DNA of 64,000 nucleotides. It comes from Semisulcospira habei. Lineage: Eukaryota; Mollusca; Gastropoda; Semisulcospiridae. Made by a program: the position numbers and the translations under genes. The notes under the pieces are model-generated. The model ran no database searches, had not been told where the DNA came from, and saw only the letters and a list, made by a program, of their open reading frames with translations. Each line of letters starts with the position of its first letter. Position 1 is the stretch's first letter. Below are positions 43,228 through 54,116 of the stretch, piece by piece. The DNA lies in NCBI GenBank assembly GCA_036245525.1, contig BTPG01000003.1, forward strand, positions 208,994,466 through 209,058,465. Direction: 5' to 3'.

Positions 43228-45444
43228 TTATTTGAGTAATGTCAGATACTTATAAAGACTTGCCTTGAAACGAGATAATGTCGGAGTGGCTTTAACATGA
43301 TGTGGGAGTGAGTTCCACAGTGTGGAACCCGCAAATGACAAAGTAGATTTAAATATATCTATTCGGGGTTTTGGAACAATATAAAGACCCCTCATGTTCC
43401 CATAGCAGGAATCTGATTTTTTAAACAACTCTTTTAGATATTCTGGAGCGCTATGGTTCCACACTTTAAACATCAGTACCCCTTTGTTATATTTAAAATG
43501 ATTTTGAAGGGGCAGGAATCCAGCTTTACTGAGTTTTTCCTCGGTCGTCAAGTGCGGGTCGGGAAGAATTAATTTTGCCATTCTCCTATATAAAGAATTT
43601 AGTCTTTTTAAGTGGACATCACTGCAACAATCCCACACCGTCGATGCGTAGTTTATATGTGACATGATGTGTGCACTACTGAACAATTTTCTGGTTTCAC
43701 TATCTGTGTAATACTTTAATTTCGATAACATAAAGACATTTCTAGAGATCGTTTTACAGACATTGTCAATGTGCATCTGCCACCTCAGCTGATTATCAAT
43801 TGTGACCCCCAATAGACGATGTTCGGCTACCTGTTCTATGATGTCGTCGCCGAGTGATAGATTAAGCTTTAAAGGTTTTAACTGGTGCTTTTGGCGTGTT
43901 GCAATAACCATAGATTTTGTTTTAGTAGGATGCAGAATCATTGAGTTGACTTTACACCATGCTGATATATCGTCGAGACTTTTTTTAAGGCCGTTCTCAA
44001 CTTCACGTATGTCTTTGTTAGCTGTGTGGATTGAGGTATCATCGGCGAACATATCACACTGTGTTGCTTCGTAGGTGAGACTTAGAGGCAGGTCATTGAT
44101 GTAAATACAAAATAAAAGAGGACCTAAGATTGACCCCTGCGGAACCCCGAGTTTAACATCTTTAGTAGAAGAGTAGGCTCCATTAGTAATTACTTTCTGT
44201 TTTCTGTTTTCGAGGTATGACATAAAAAAGGAAACAGCCATGTCGTTTCGAAGATAATGCTTAAGTTTGGAAATCAATATTGTATGGTTCACTAAGTCGA
44301 AGGCCTTTTTAAAGTCAAGATAAATTACACCTGTCAGCTGCGAATTATTCATATTTGAAAGCCATGTATCTGTTAATCTGCTCAGAGCCGTATGACATGC
44401 GTGCCGAGGGCGAAATCCTGACTGAGACGAATGTAGCAACTTTCGCAATTGTAAGTAGTCAGACAGGTGTTTATGTATATGTCTTTCAAGGGGTTTAGAT
44501 AATACTGACAGCAGAGAAATGGATCTATAGTTGTTAGGGTCAGTACGATCTTTTGATTTTGGCAGTGGAACGACTTTTGCAACATTGAGGTCTGTAGGGA
44601 ATATATTCTTTTGAATACATAAGTTATAAATATAAGTAAGGGTCTCTATGATGTATGGTACAGACAACTTTAATATTTGTGGGTTGATATCGTCATGGCC
44701 GGAGGACTTCTTATTAGCTAGGTCACTAATTAGTTTGCCCACTTCGTGTACAGCAAGTATGGGGATATTAAATGGTAGTGTGCCAGTTGTTTTTCTGTTG
44801 CAGAAATTAACTAAGTAATCAGGGCATATGTCAGCCTCTGTATCACGACTAGGAGTAGTTATCAAATCCGCAACAGACAAAAAATGTTCGTTGAATGTGT
44901 CGGCGGAGAGATTACTGGGGATGGTTGTTGACCTACTGCTATTGCCTCGAGTGATCGAATTCAGTACCCGCCACACTGCTGACACATCTTTGTTGTCCTT
45001 GACAGTGTTGCGGATAAAGTCCCTCCTCGCGGCGCGCACCATTGATCTCACACGGTTTCGCTGCTTTTTAAATTCATCAAAGTTCTTTTCTCTTTTTAGG
45101 TCATTTCGCACCGACATGGCATGCATTATTTCTTTTGTCAGCCAAGGGGGAAGTATCTCACTCTTCACTCTTTTTGTTCTAATCGGCGCATGTCTGTCTA
45201 ATACTCCAAGGAATAATCTGTACCAAGTGGACAGCGCAATATTTGGATCATCTGTGAGAAGGACATCGTCAAACGGAGTGTTATTAAGATCGTGTAGAAA
45301 CTCATTACGACTGAAATGCTTAAACGACCTGTAGGTTATTGTGGTATGACGATGTTTCTTTAATTTGGGGAGTTTCATAGACCAACAACAAATCACGGGG
45401 CAGTGGTCACTAACACTAAGATCTGAGACACTAACATGGGACAC
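43228..45444 (-). CDS. GA-LINE I reverse transcriptase, open frame
   Basis: 738 codons open. The N-terminus carries the last endonuclease motif (SVSDHCPVICCW). A linker with RVKSEILPPWLTKEIMHAMS follows, then the RT palm: FRPRHACHTAL, YLDFKKAFDLVNHTIL, LGVPQGSILGPLLFCIYIND and MFADDTSIHTANK. The C-terminal domain ends FAGSTLWNSLPHHVKATP. In the intact element it should be fused to the endonuclease upstream. One extra G at 45508-45513 (G6, against G5 in copy e) breaks the join. Motifs suggest the CR1/L2/Daphne-type branch of the Jockey superfamily. Confidence 0.88.
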   Translation of the reverse strand: MSHVSVSDLSVSDHCPVICCWSMKLPKLKKHRHTTITYRSFKHFSRNEFLHDLNNTPFDDVLLTDDPNIALSTWYRLFLGVLDRHAPIRTKRVKSEILPPWLTKEIMHAMSVRNDLKREKNFDEFKKQRNRVRSMVRAARRDFIRNTVKDNKDVSAVWRVLNSITRGNSSRSTTIPSNLSADTFNEHFLSVADLITTPSRDTEADICPDYLVNFCNRKTTGTLPFNIPILAVHEVGKLISDLANKKSSGHDDINPQILKLSVPYIIETLTYIYNLCIQKNIFPTDLNVAKVVPLPKSKDRTDPNNYRSISLLSVLSKPLERHIHKHLSDYLQLRKLLHSSQSGFRPRHACHTALSRLTDTWLSNMNNSQLTGVIYLDFKKAFDLVNHTILISKLKHYLRNDMAVSFFMSYLENRKQKVITNGAYSSTKDVKLGVPQGSILGPLLFCIYINDLPLSLTYEATQCDMFADDTSIHTANKDIREVENGLKKSLDDISAWCKVNSMILHPTKTKSMVIATRQKHQLKPLKLNLSLGDDIIEQVAEHRLLGVTIDNQLRWQMHIDNVCKTISRNVFMLSKLKYYTDSETRKLFSSAHIMSHINYASTVWDCCSDVHLKRLNSLYRRMAKLILPDPHLTTEEKLSKAGFLPLQNHFKYNKGVLMFKVWNHSAPEYLKELFKKSDSCYGNMRGLYIVPKPRIDIFKSTLSFAGSTLWNSLPHHVKATPTLSRFKASLYKYLTLLK

Positions 45445-45472
45445 CGCCTGCGGTTTGTTTGTATAGACGTGG

Positions 45473-46054
45473 TCAATGAGCGTAGAGCTCGCTGCGGTAA
45501 TTCTGATGGGGGGATTTAATTAGCTGTACTAGGCCAAATAAATTCAATGTAGTGTCCCATGCGGGATGGGGTTTAAGCATATCTATATTAAAGTCACCAA
45601 GAAGAATGACGTCATTTTGCCCTTTATACACTTTGTCTAGGTTACTAGTAAAATTGTCATACCACTCGAAGTTAGACGCCGGATTGCGGTAAAGAAAACC
45701 AACAAATGACGGTGAGCAGTACGGGCTTTTGACCTCAATCCACACACACTCCATTTCAGCCGTTTCTAAGTCTTTACGCCTACGGACTAAGTGTTCGATA
45801 GAGTGATGAACGTATACAGCAATGCCTGTTTGACCGTGACAGGAGGAATCTCTTCTCATAATACTAAAATTAGGAATTTTCACGGCATCATCACTGATAT
45901 TTGAATTTAGGCGTGACTCGGTAAGGCCGAAAATGTCGAACGGTGTGGGAGTATTAAGAAACGCCGACAGGTCAGATACCTTATTATAAAGATGGAAAAC
46001 GTTGAGGTGACCCACTCGTAATTTATGTTCTTTTTGTTCGCCTCTAGCCATGAG
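45473..46054 (-). CDS. GA-LINE I EEP endonuclease, N-terminal frame
   Basis: Starts at the ATG of MARGEQKEHKLRVGHLNVFH near 46050. Contains LTESRLNSNISDDA, VECVWIEV-like (here MECVWIEV), FVGFLYRNPASNFEW and VILLGDFNIDMLKPHP. It runs out of frame at the G6 tract near 45510 and ends in a short foreign tail. The remaining SDH motif is at the start of the downstream frame. Confidence 0.85.
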   Translation of the reverse strand, partial: LMARGEQKEHKLRVGHLNVFHLYNKVSDLSAFLNTPTPFDIFGLTESRLNSNISDDAVKIPNFSIMRRDSSCHGQTGIAVYVHHSIEHLVRRRKDLETAEMECVWIEVKSPYCSPSFVGFLYRNPASNFEWYDNFTSNLDKVYKGQNDVILLGDFNIDMLKPHPAWDTTLNLFGLVQLIKSPHQNYRSELYAH

Positions 46055-46437
46055 TATTTCGCTAACAGCTGTATTTTGTTTCACAATAAAATAGCAACTG
46101 CAATAGCCGTGGTTGAGCAAACGTCAATCAAAGATAGAAAGCCAATGTAAAGAAAAAAACAAAACAATCAAAGAAAACAATAATCTATGAAGACAAAAAT
46201 TAATGTGATAATCAAACGTTCAGGAATTACAAGAGCTGAGCGTTACGAAAAGAAAAGAAAAGAAAAGAAGAAGAAAACAAAAACAAAACAAAACAAAAAA
46301 CTCTCCCACACCTGAAGTGTATGCGGGAAATATCAATGTACGCTACCCTGAAGGAGCAATGTCAAAAATACTCTAAGTCTGTTTAGGAATTGTTTGTTGC
46401 CGCGGATAAATACATGCAACGACGACAAAAACAGAAC

Positions 46438-46810
46438 GTACACCGCGGAGCACTCACAATAAGACAAATCGCTGTAAATAAAACAGTCCATCAGTGTTCA
46501 CAGTCAAATTTCCTGCAATGTTTATAGTACGGCTTAATAAACGCCGATTTAGGTGAGAACGCTTAAATAAAGCTTCGACACAGAGGTGCTCAGTGAAAGT
46601 AAGTGAAAGCGCTACACCAACGCAGCGTTCACTTAAGACACTCAGTCTAGTCCGCAAAGAATGTGAGAGAAGTCCAGAATTCCGGGCAAGTCGGTCGTGT
46701 ATCAACAGAAGCTATGAAAATACGGCACCATACACACTTTTATCATGCAGTACTAAAGGTACTAATTTACACTCGTGAGAAACACAGATGTGAGTGTAAC
46801 TTGCATGAGG
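46438..46810. other. No gene recognised
   Basis: May be the outer 5' leader of GA-LINE I or older flank. No ORF or repeat is recognised. Confidence 0.5.
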
Positions 46811-47038
46811 CATCTATCCTTACGAGCACATGCACCTGCAGGAGCTCATGAGGATCTATGTCTCTTGCATTTGAGGCTTGTAGATGGCATGTGGTATTTA
46901 TCCTCATGAGCCCGTGCATGTGCAGGGGCTCACGAGGATCCATACCTCTTGCATTTGAACAGGTAATTGGCGCGGCCAGCATGAGGTATCTATCCTCCAG
47001 AGACCGTGCAACCGCAGGGGCGCATGCGGATCTATGCC
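46811..47038. repeat. Hairpin satellite, three units (left block)
   Basis: Units at 46811-46860, 46893-46946 and 46985-47038. Each is an inverted repeat with arms close to GGTATCTATCCTCATGAGCC and GGCTCATGAGGATCTATGCC around a CTGCAG-like loop, separated by TTGCATTTGA-type spacers. Removing the LINE at 47055-50989 joins this block to the two units at 51016-51146 at the same spacing of about 80-90 bp. Confidence 0.85.
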
Positions 47039-47054
47039 CTCTGCATTTAGAATT

Positions 47055-50000
47055 GCAGTGGGCAGATGTTCACATCTGCACGGGACATAGACGACCCCGC
47101 CCTCCACGAGTCGCCTGCTGCCTTGCAGGCCTGGCCGCTTGGCTGCGGAAAGGCTAAGGGAGGAAACCCCTGACATCAAAGCCCCCGTGTCTCCGGGGAA
47201 GGCTTTTGAGCCAGATACTAGGACAAGGACAGTCTGATATAAAACCTACGACCCGAGGACCTCGATGCCATTGTCCCAGCTTGCTAGGCCATGGCAGATG
47301 AACCAAGGGTTTAAAGGGTGGGGCCAGTACTGCGCACACTGCACTCCACCAAAAAGCTCCACCGCGCAGGCTTTAGGAAACGTCCACGGACCATGACACT
47401 GACCATTCCAAGTCCTGTAGCGACGGGCGAGGGGCGAAACGGCAGGTGAAAGATGTCACTGGAAGCCGCAGTCTCAAACCTGCATGCAGGCGGTTCAGGA
47501 TATTGGTCGCCTGATGTTGACCTGGGGATGACAACATCACTCGGCACACCCTGAACGACCAAGCAGCCTTCTCTAGGGACAGCACTGCTTGCTCCACACG
47601 GAGAGGGGCCTAGAAAAGGTGGCCTAACCAAAGCTCGTCCCCTCGCAACCCCAGTTGGCTAGCCGCGGTCAACGGGCATCTTCTCCTGCGGTCAAAAAAC
47701 AAGAAAGAATAACGGATCCACTCTCATGACGACCACGACCGGACTCAACGTAGCATGCTGGAACGTCCGTACCATGCTCGACAAAGCAGACAGCGGACGC
47801 CCTGAACGTCGCTCCGCCCTCATTGCCCATGAATTGCGGAGGTTAAACATCGACATCGCCGCGCTCAGCGAAGTACGCCTTCCGGACGAAGGCAGCCTCC
47901 AAGAACATGGTGCTGGGTACACCCTCTACTGGTCAGGCAGGCCTGCATCAGAAAGACGGCTTTCAGGCGTGGGTTTCATGGTCAAGACATCCATTGCGAC
48001 TAAGCTGGAAAACCTACCAACGGGCCACTCAGACCGCATCATGTCCATGCGCCTCCCACTGAGACACCAGCAGCACGTCACCCTTCTCAGTGTGTACTCC
48101 CCAACCCTCCTGGCAGAGCCTGCTGAAAAGGACAAGTTTTACACTGACCTGCGCAGCCTCCTACAGAGTACCCCTGCAGACGACAAAGTCATCATCCTTG
48201 GCGACTTCAACGCCAGAGTGGGCCAGGACTCTGAAGCCTGGAAAGGTGTCCTCGGCAAGCATGGCGTGGGGAACTGCAATGACAATGGCCGCCTACTGTT
48301 GGAGTTCTGTGCGGAGCAGCAACTGGTCATCACCAACACTACTTTTCAGCAAAAGGACAGTCGAAAGACCACCTGGATGCATCCTCGCTCCAAACACTGG
48401 CACCTTATCGACTATGTCCTAGTGCGTCAGAGGGACCGCAGTGACGTCCTCCTCACCAGAGTGATGCCCAGCGCAGAGTGCCACACTGACCACCGCCTTG
48501 TCCGCTGCAAACTCAGGCTCCACTTCAAGCCAAAACCCAAGAAATGGGGGCCCCCCAAGAAAAAGCTTGATGTTGCCAGCCTTCAGCGTGACGATGTGAA
48601 AGCTGCCTTTCAGACAGATTTACAGCGCAGGCTCAAAGACACAGCGGACCCAGTAGACTCCTCCCCTGAAACACTTTGGGAACAACTGAAAACTGCTATT
48701 GCAAAATACTCTGCAGAAGTCTTGGGTTTCGCCAGAAAGAAGAACAAAGACTGGTTTGACGAAAACGATGTAGAGATCCAGGAACACCTAGCAAAAAAAA
48801 GAGCCGCCCATCAGGCCCACCTAGCCCAGCCTTCCTGCCCTGTGAAGAAGTCTGCCTTCCGCCTCGTCTGCAGCAGTCTCCAGCGCAAGCTCAGAGATCT
48901 CCAGAATGAGTGGTGGACCAGACTTGCACAGAGGACCCAGCTTTGTGCTGACAATGGTGACTACAGGGGCTTCTACGAAGCACTGAAAGCAGTGTATGGC
49001 CCCAGGCACCTGGTTCAAAGTCCCCTGCGAAGCGCGAATGGCCAGGCACTCCTCACAGATAATACCTCCATCTTGAACCGCTGGTCGGAATACTTTCAGA
49101 GCCTCTTCAGCGCTGAGCGCACTGTTCAAGAAGCAGTCATCCTACAAATCCCACACCTCCCAGTAAAGGTTGAATTGGACGAACCGCCCACCGCTGAAGA
49201 GACCCTCACAGCCATCCACCAGCTCAAGAGTGGCAAAGCAGCAGGCATTGATGGAATACCGCCAGAGATCTGGAAACATGGAGGCACAGCACTGCACAAC
49301 AAGCTCCATGACCTCTTTCTCTGCTGCTGGGAGGAAGGAACACTACCAAAAGATCTCCGTGATGCAGTCGTTATCACCCTGTACAAGAACAAAGGCGAGA
49401 AGTCTGACTGTTCCAACTATCGGGGAATTACCCTGCTGTCCATTGCTGGGAAAATCCTTGCAAGGCTGCTCCTGAATCGGCTGGTACCTGCCATCGCTGA
49501 AGACCAACTCCCAAAGGGCCAGTGTGGCTTCAGAGCAAACAGGAGCACCACCGATATGGTCTTTGTGCTGAGACAGCTACAGGAGAAGTGCCGCGAGCAG
49601 AACAAAGGGCTGTACGTAACATTTGTCGACCTAACAAAAGCGTTCGACACTGTGAGCAGGCAAGGCATGTGGCAGATCCTGGAGCGACTTGGCTGTCCCC
49701 CAAAGTTCCTCAACATGATTGTCCAGCTACACGAGGACCAGCAAGGCCAGGTCAGACTCAACAATGACCTCTCAGAACCATTCCCTATTCTCAACGGCGT
49801 AAAGCAGGGCTGCGTGCTGGCACCGACCCTCTTCACCATCTTTTTTAGCATAATGTTGAAGCAGGCCACAGTGGACCTCGATGATGACGATGCAGTGTAC
49901 ATCAGGTATCGTCTCGATGGCAGCCTGTTCAACCTCAGACGACTGCAGGCCCACACGAAAACCCTAGACCAACTGATTCGTGAGCTGCTTTTTGCTGATG

Positions 50001-50989
50001 ATGCTGCCCTCGTTGCACACACAGAGAGAGCCCTGCAGCGCATCACGTCTTGCTTCGCAGATGCTGCCCAGCTCTTTGGACTCGAGGTCAGTCTGAAAAA
50101 GACAGAGGTCCTCCATCAGCCGGCACCCAAGACAGTGTATCGCCCTCCTCACATCACCATTGGCGAGTCTGAACTAAAGTCAGTGCACCAGTTTACTTAC
50201 CTTGGCTGCGTTATCACGTCGGACGCCAAGCTGGACAAGGAGCTTGACAGCAGGCTGGCAAAAGCGAACAGCGCTTTCGGGCGACTTTTCAAGCGGGTGT
50301 GGCACAATCAACAGCTGAAAACAGGCACCAAGATCAGCGTGTACAGAGCTGTGGTCCTCACCACCCTGCTGTATGGTTCCGAGTCCTGGGCCCTCTACCG
50401 CAGCCAACTACGACTCCTCGAACGCTTCCACCAGCGCTGCCTGCGTACCATCCTGGGCATTCACTGGAGTGACTATGTCACCAACGTCGAGGTCCTTGAA
50501 CAGGCTGAAACTGTGAGCATCGAGGCTTTGCTGCTGCGGACACAGCTCCGCTGGGCGGGGCATGTCTCCAGGATGGAGGATCATCGCCTACCAAAGATCA
50601 CCCTGTTCGGCGAGCTTGCTACTGGACACCGTGACAGAGGGGCACCAAAGAAGAGATACAAAGACTGTCTCAAGAAGTCACTTAGTGCCTGCCAAATCGA
50701 CCACCACCAGTGGTCTTCGCTTGCTGCGGACCGTGACACCTGGCGCTCCACCATTTACAAGGCAGCTGTCTCCTTTGAGGACTCTCACAGAGCTAGCCTT
50801 AAGGACAAGCGGCTCAGGAGAAAAAAACAGAGATGCCGCAGCTCAGAACCCTGGCCATACCTTCCCCTGCAGCCACTGCGGTCGAACCTGCCTGTCTCGG
50901 ATTGGCCTCCGCAGCCATGAACAAACCTGCAGACGTCGTGGGCAACTCCTATAAAATCTTCGTTCGCGAAGTCAAGCCAAGTAGTAGTA
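47055..50989 (+). mobile_element. CFDP2-like LINE copy C, full length
   Basis: Flanked by a perfect 12-bp duplication GCATTTAGAATT (47043-47054 and 50990-51001). About 670 bp of 5' leader precedes the ORF. The 3' end has the hairpin at 50958-50971, CAAGCCAAG and a few TAG units. It inserted into the hairpin satellite. Confidence 0.92.
47726..50954 (+). pseudogene. CFDP2-like LINE ORF copy C, frameshift only at the zinc finger
   Basis: 1064 codons open from ATG 47726 to a stop at 50920. They include EEP (TDHR near residue 255), RT (KAFDTV near 637, LLFADD near 754) and the C-terminal region. The A run near 50821-50827 has seven A residues against six in copy B. The last 40 codons are therefore read in a different frame. 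The zinc-finger motif is instead in an overlapping frame ending at 50954. Whether the shorter form works is unknown. Copy A shares the A7 state. Confidence 0.9.
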
Positions 50990-51015
50990 GCATTTAGAAT
51001 TTGCGGTCAGCATGA

Positions 51016-51146
51016 GGTATCTATCCGCATGAGCCAGAGCAGCTGCAAGGGCTCATGAGGATCTATGCCTCTTGCATTTTTATTTTTTAGTCAGCATGCA
51101 TCCTCATGAGTCCGTGCAGCAGCAGGGGCGCATGAGGAACTGTGCC
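51016..51146. repeat. Hairpin satellite, two units (right block)
   Basis: Units at 51016-51069 and about 51094-51146 with the same arms as the left block. The second has more changes (GGGCGCATGAGGAACTGTGCC). Confidence 0.8.
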
Positions 51147-51223
51147 TTTAGCATTCAGATTGTCAAGTTAGTTTCGTTCCGCAGAGGTCACACTCTGCGT
51201 TCCGGTATTGACGAAGGAAACAA

Positions 51224-53650
51224 TTAAACACATGCAGGTAGATACGTCAGCAGCAGCTGTGCCATAAGCTGCATTGTCTGTAGGGGATTGGGAGGGGTTG
51301 TCTCTGTTGGTGGCGATTGTTCCCATCCTCTGGGCGGCGCTTTTGCTGTAACTGCGGCGGGCGCAGCGAAGGGGTGACCGGCTGGCATGTTGGGGAATTC
51401 CCCCTGTGACGTCACGACTGGTCCGCCCTGACCTTGCTGAGGACGCGGGGTAAAGGCGTGGCCGGGCTGGCGGGTGTTGTAGGCCTGAAGCTGGTCGCGC
51501 TGTGGTTGCTCGTAGTTCTGCAGAGTTCTACCACGTCTCAGGTCCTGCTGTTGGTGTCTGGCTCCGCTGAATGGCCTGAGGGACTCTTGCTTCTGATTGT
51601 AGATGAAAAGAGGTTGGCTGCTGGCACGGCTGCTCTCCCCCATCCCGTGTCCGCTGTGGGGCTGGCGTGGAACACCTGCAAAGCGAATGTTCAGTGCCAG
51701 CTTCATGGTACCAGCAGTACTCGGGTGGGTGCCGTCCTGGTAGAGCTTCTTTCGGGGGGCTCTGTTGGCTGTGAGGAAGATGGAGGTGTGGTCCGTGAAC
51801 AGAATCCTCATCTGCTCACAGGCCTCCCTTAGGGCGTCATTGGAGATGGAGGCGGGGGCAAAGAGGGGGTGGTTCTGATCTCTCGGGGGCATGATGGCAG
51901 AGGCCTGAATGCGGGCATTGGGGAAAACGGAGGTCAGAAGACGGACGAGCTGTATCCACGCCGGCTTGGTGACAGGGCCCTGTTGCATGCAGCTGTTGAT
52001 GCCGACGTGAAACACAACTCTGCGGATGTGTCGTGACTGGCGCTGATTGCGCAGCCATTCCGCCAGCTCGCTGACACTAAGCCCCGACACCGACATGTTC
52101 TGCACGACGGCGCCGTCCACAGACATCCTCCGGGCATCGACCCTTTTTAGGACAGAGTCGCCGATGAGGAGCGTGTTAACGTCGGGCCTGATGGTCTGGG
52201 CTAGCAGATTGTCCAACGGGGTGACTGGTGATCCTGAGGTATTGGTCTCACGGGAGTCGGTGGCAGCGTTGAGTGCGGCACCGTCGTCAGTACTAGCACT
52301 TGGAACCTGCTCCTTCCCGTCGCCATTTGACAGGGCTTCAAACATGTTCTCGATGATGACGTCAGGGTGGGGGGTGTACTAAACAGTACTATTTCCTGAA
52401 GATTTGGGGGAACTGGGGAATGTCGACTTCAGGGAGGATGGTTTGGTTGTGGTGGTGGGAGAGGCGGAGAGAGCAGACTTGGGTTTGTTTGACTCTGCTG
52501 CCACACTCAGTGCCGTAAGCTTCCGCTCCATGTCGTGTAGCTTGCTGGCATGGCTGTCTTTGCAGGACATCAGCTGGTTTATGCGGTCGGTATGGCCTTG
52601 CTGTGTTTTTGCCACTGGCTCTAGCGACTAGTTGATCGCTTCAGTGACAAATCTGTCTGTTGCCCTGGAATAGTTTTTCAGTTTGACGTCACTGTCGCGG
52701 GCGAGACTGTCGAGCTGTGCCTGACTGTCAGACAAGGAGGCACAGCGAGCTTTCACTTCTGATAGCTCTCTCCACGTCAGATGTAGCTCTGCCTGTAGTG
52801 TGCGGATGGTGGTTTGCATCATGAGCATCCACTCCAGTACAGGCCCCTGACACAGCGCAGAGAGCTCGATAGATGGCGGGGTGATGAGGTTAGTGTTGAG
52901 AGGACTGATGACATCAGGGCGCGACGTGACCTGATCAGGTTGAGCCAGTGCGTTGACCGGCGGGGAGTCATTAGGGCCGCTGGGGGAAGAGGTCCCTCTA
53001 GGTGGGGTAATGGGATTACCCTCGTCCGCTGGGCGGACGGTGGGGGTCGAGTCGCAGGCGAGCGGGGATTTCTCCACGGCTGGCTGGGCGGAGACACCTG
53101 GCGAGCTGGACGTTAAGGGCAGGTGCCCGGGGTTCGCTGCGGTGTCTGACACTTCATTGCTTGAGCTGCACTGAGCCGAGACAGGATCAATGGCAAGAGG
53201 GGGCGAAGGACTGGCATGAGGGGGCTGGGAGATTAGAGCGCTGGCCATCTTGGCAACGCTGTCCCTCAGTGCGCCGAACTCGTCGTCAACCCAAGTTTTA
53301 CAACAGTTGCCTTGGACTAGGCCTGTCCCGGTGGTATAGAACAGTGTTACTGTAATTAGTTTCCGGGTCCCGTTTAACAGCTGAATGATAGTTTCATAAA
53401 GTTCACTGGGGTAGGGAGGGCTGATTGGAGCACTGGTTTTCAACGCTTCATGGTCTTTATCTCTGTCTCTCCAAGAGAGGGTTACACCAGGCGGCATAGG
53501 CTCCTCGCCATAGAATTTGTGTAGGGCTCTCCTCCACAGGGGTATCTTCCAGCCCTCAGTTTCGAAAGTCACTTGAGTTGGATCGTTAGTCCGTATTATC
53601 TTTTCTAAGGACAGTCTTGAGCTGGCCGCAGTGGAGCGTGTGACTGGCAT
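51224..53650 (-). pseudogene. SGNH-hydrolase ORF1-like protein, two in-frame amber codons
   Basis: One reverse frame of 809 codons from ATG (53650-53648) to a stop at 51224, interrupted only by TAG at 52630-52628 and TAG at 52381-52379. Part 1 (about 340 residues) holds a conserved-looking ITVTLFYTTGTGLVQGNCC and WVDDEFGAL region, a Pro/Ser-rich linker and the start of a coiled coil. Part 2 continues the coiled coil. Part 3 has an SGNH/GDSL-type hydrolase: LLIGDSVLKR (Ser block), VVFHVGINS (Asn block) and LYQDGTHPS (Asp-His block), then a Gln/Pro-rich tail. Esterase domains of this kind occur in ORF1 proteins of CR1-like LINEs. No RT follows, because the hairpin satellite lies directly downstream. 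It is a detached ORF1 or a retroelement-derived gene. Confidence 0.75.
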
Positions 53651-53857
53651 AGTGAAAGTATGGCGGTGTCGCCATAATCAGTTTATACTCGGGGTGTCTA
53701 CATGTTTGCTGATCAGCTCGGAGTTAGTCGCCGTTACACAGTACAGGACACTTCAACATCTGGTTTACAATGATTTGCACTGGGTTGTCTTCGGCGGCCA
53801 ATTTTGACAAACCCAGGGCTCCACGAGAGTTGAAACTCTTATTTCGGTAGCCGTAAG
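53651..53857 (-). other. 5' leader of the SGNH ORF, no gene
   Basis: Sequence upstream of the SGNH ORF start. It ends where an L2-like LINE piece begins at 53858. Confidence 0.4.
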
Positions 53858-54101
53858 GAGTGTAGTGGTGAAGTAAGTAGGAGGGATAGGCAGGAGCGCA
53901 GTTGTTCAGGGATTTGTAGCAGAGAGACAGTATCTTGTATTGGATGCGTTGTGGGATGGGAAGCCAGTTAAGGAGTTTGAGCAGGGGAGTGATGTGGTCG
54001 GATTTTTTCTTTCTGATGACGAGGCGGGCAACATTGTTCTGGACGCGCTGGAGAGTGAAAGTGGTGGAGTGAGGGAGGCCGGAATGGAGAGAGTTAGCAG
54101 T
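53858..54101 (-). mobile_element. L2-like LINE internal fragment (copy iii)
   Basis: Matches 1668-1917 of copy i, an internal part of the RT C-terminal region, and lacks both LINE ends. It abuts the Polinton piece at about 54102. Confidence 0.8.
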
Positions 54102-54116
54102 AGTAACAAGATGAGG

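Larger units (their letters stand above)
42903..46437 (-). mobile_element. GA-LINE copy I, near complete
   Basis: An ATCAATGAATGAATCAATGA tail, a 3' UTR with (CA)n (43117-43155), an open RT frame, the endonuclease and at least 380 bp of 5' leader. It is the best-preserved member. Its tail lies against purine-rich GGAGCGGAGGGA and not against a long GA array. The 5' boundary beyond 46437 is not defined, because the comparison copy e is truncated there. Confidence 0.85.

Noticed and set aside
46811..47038. CRISPR array from regularly spaced palindromic units
   Set aside because: Units vary, spacers are related to each other, no cas-like genes are present, and the DNA is eukaryotic.
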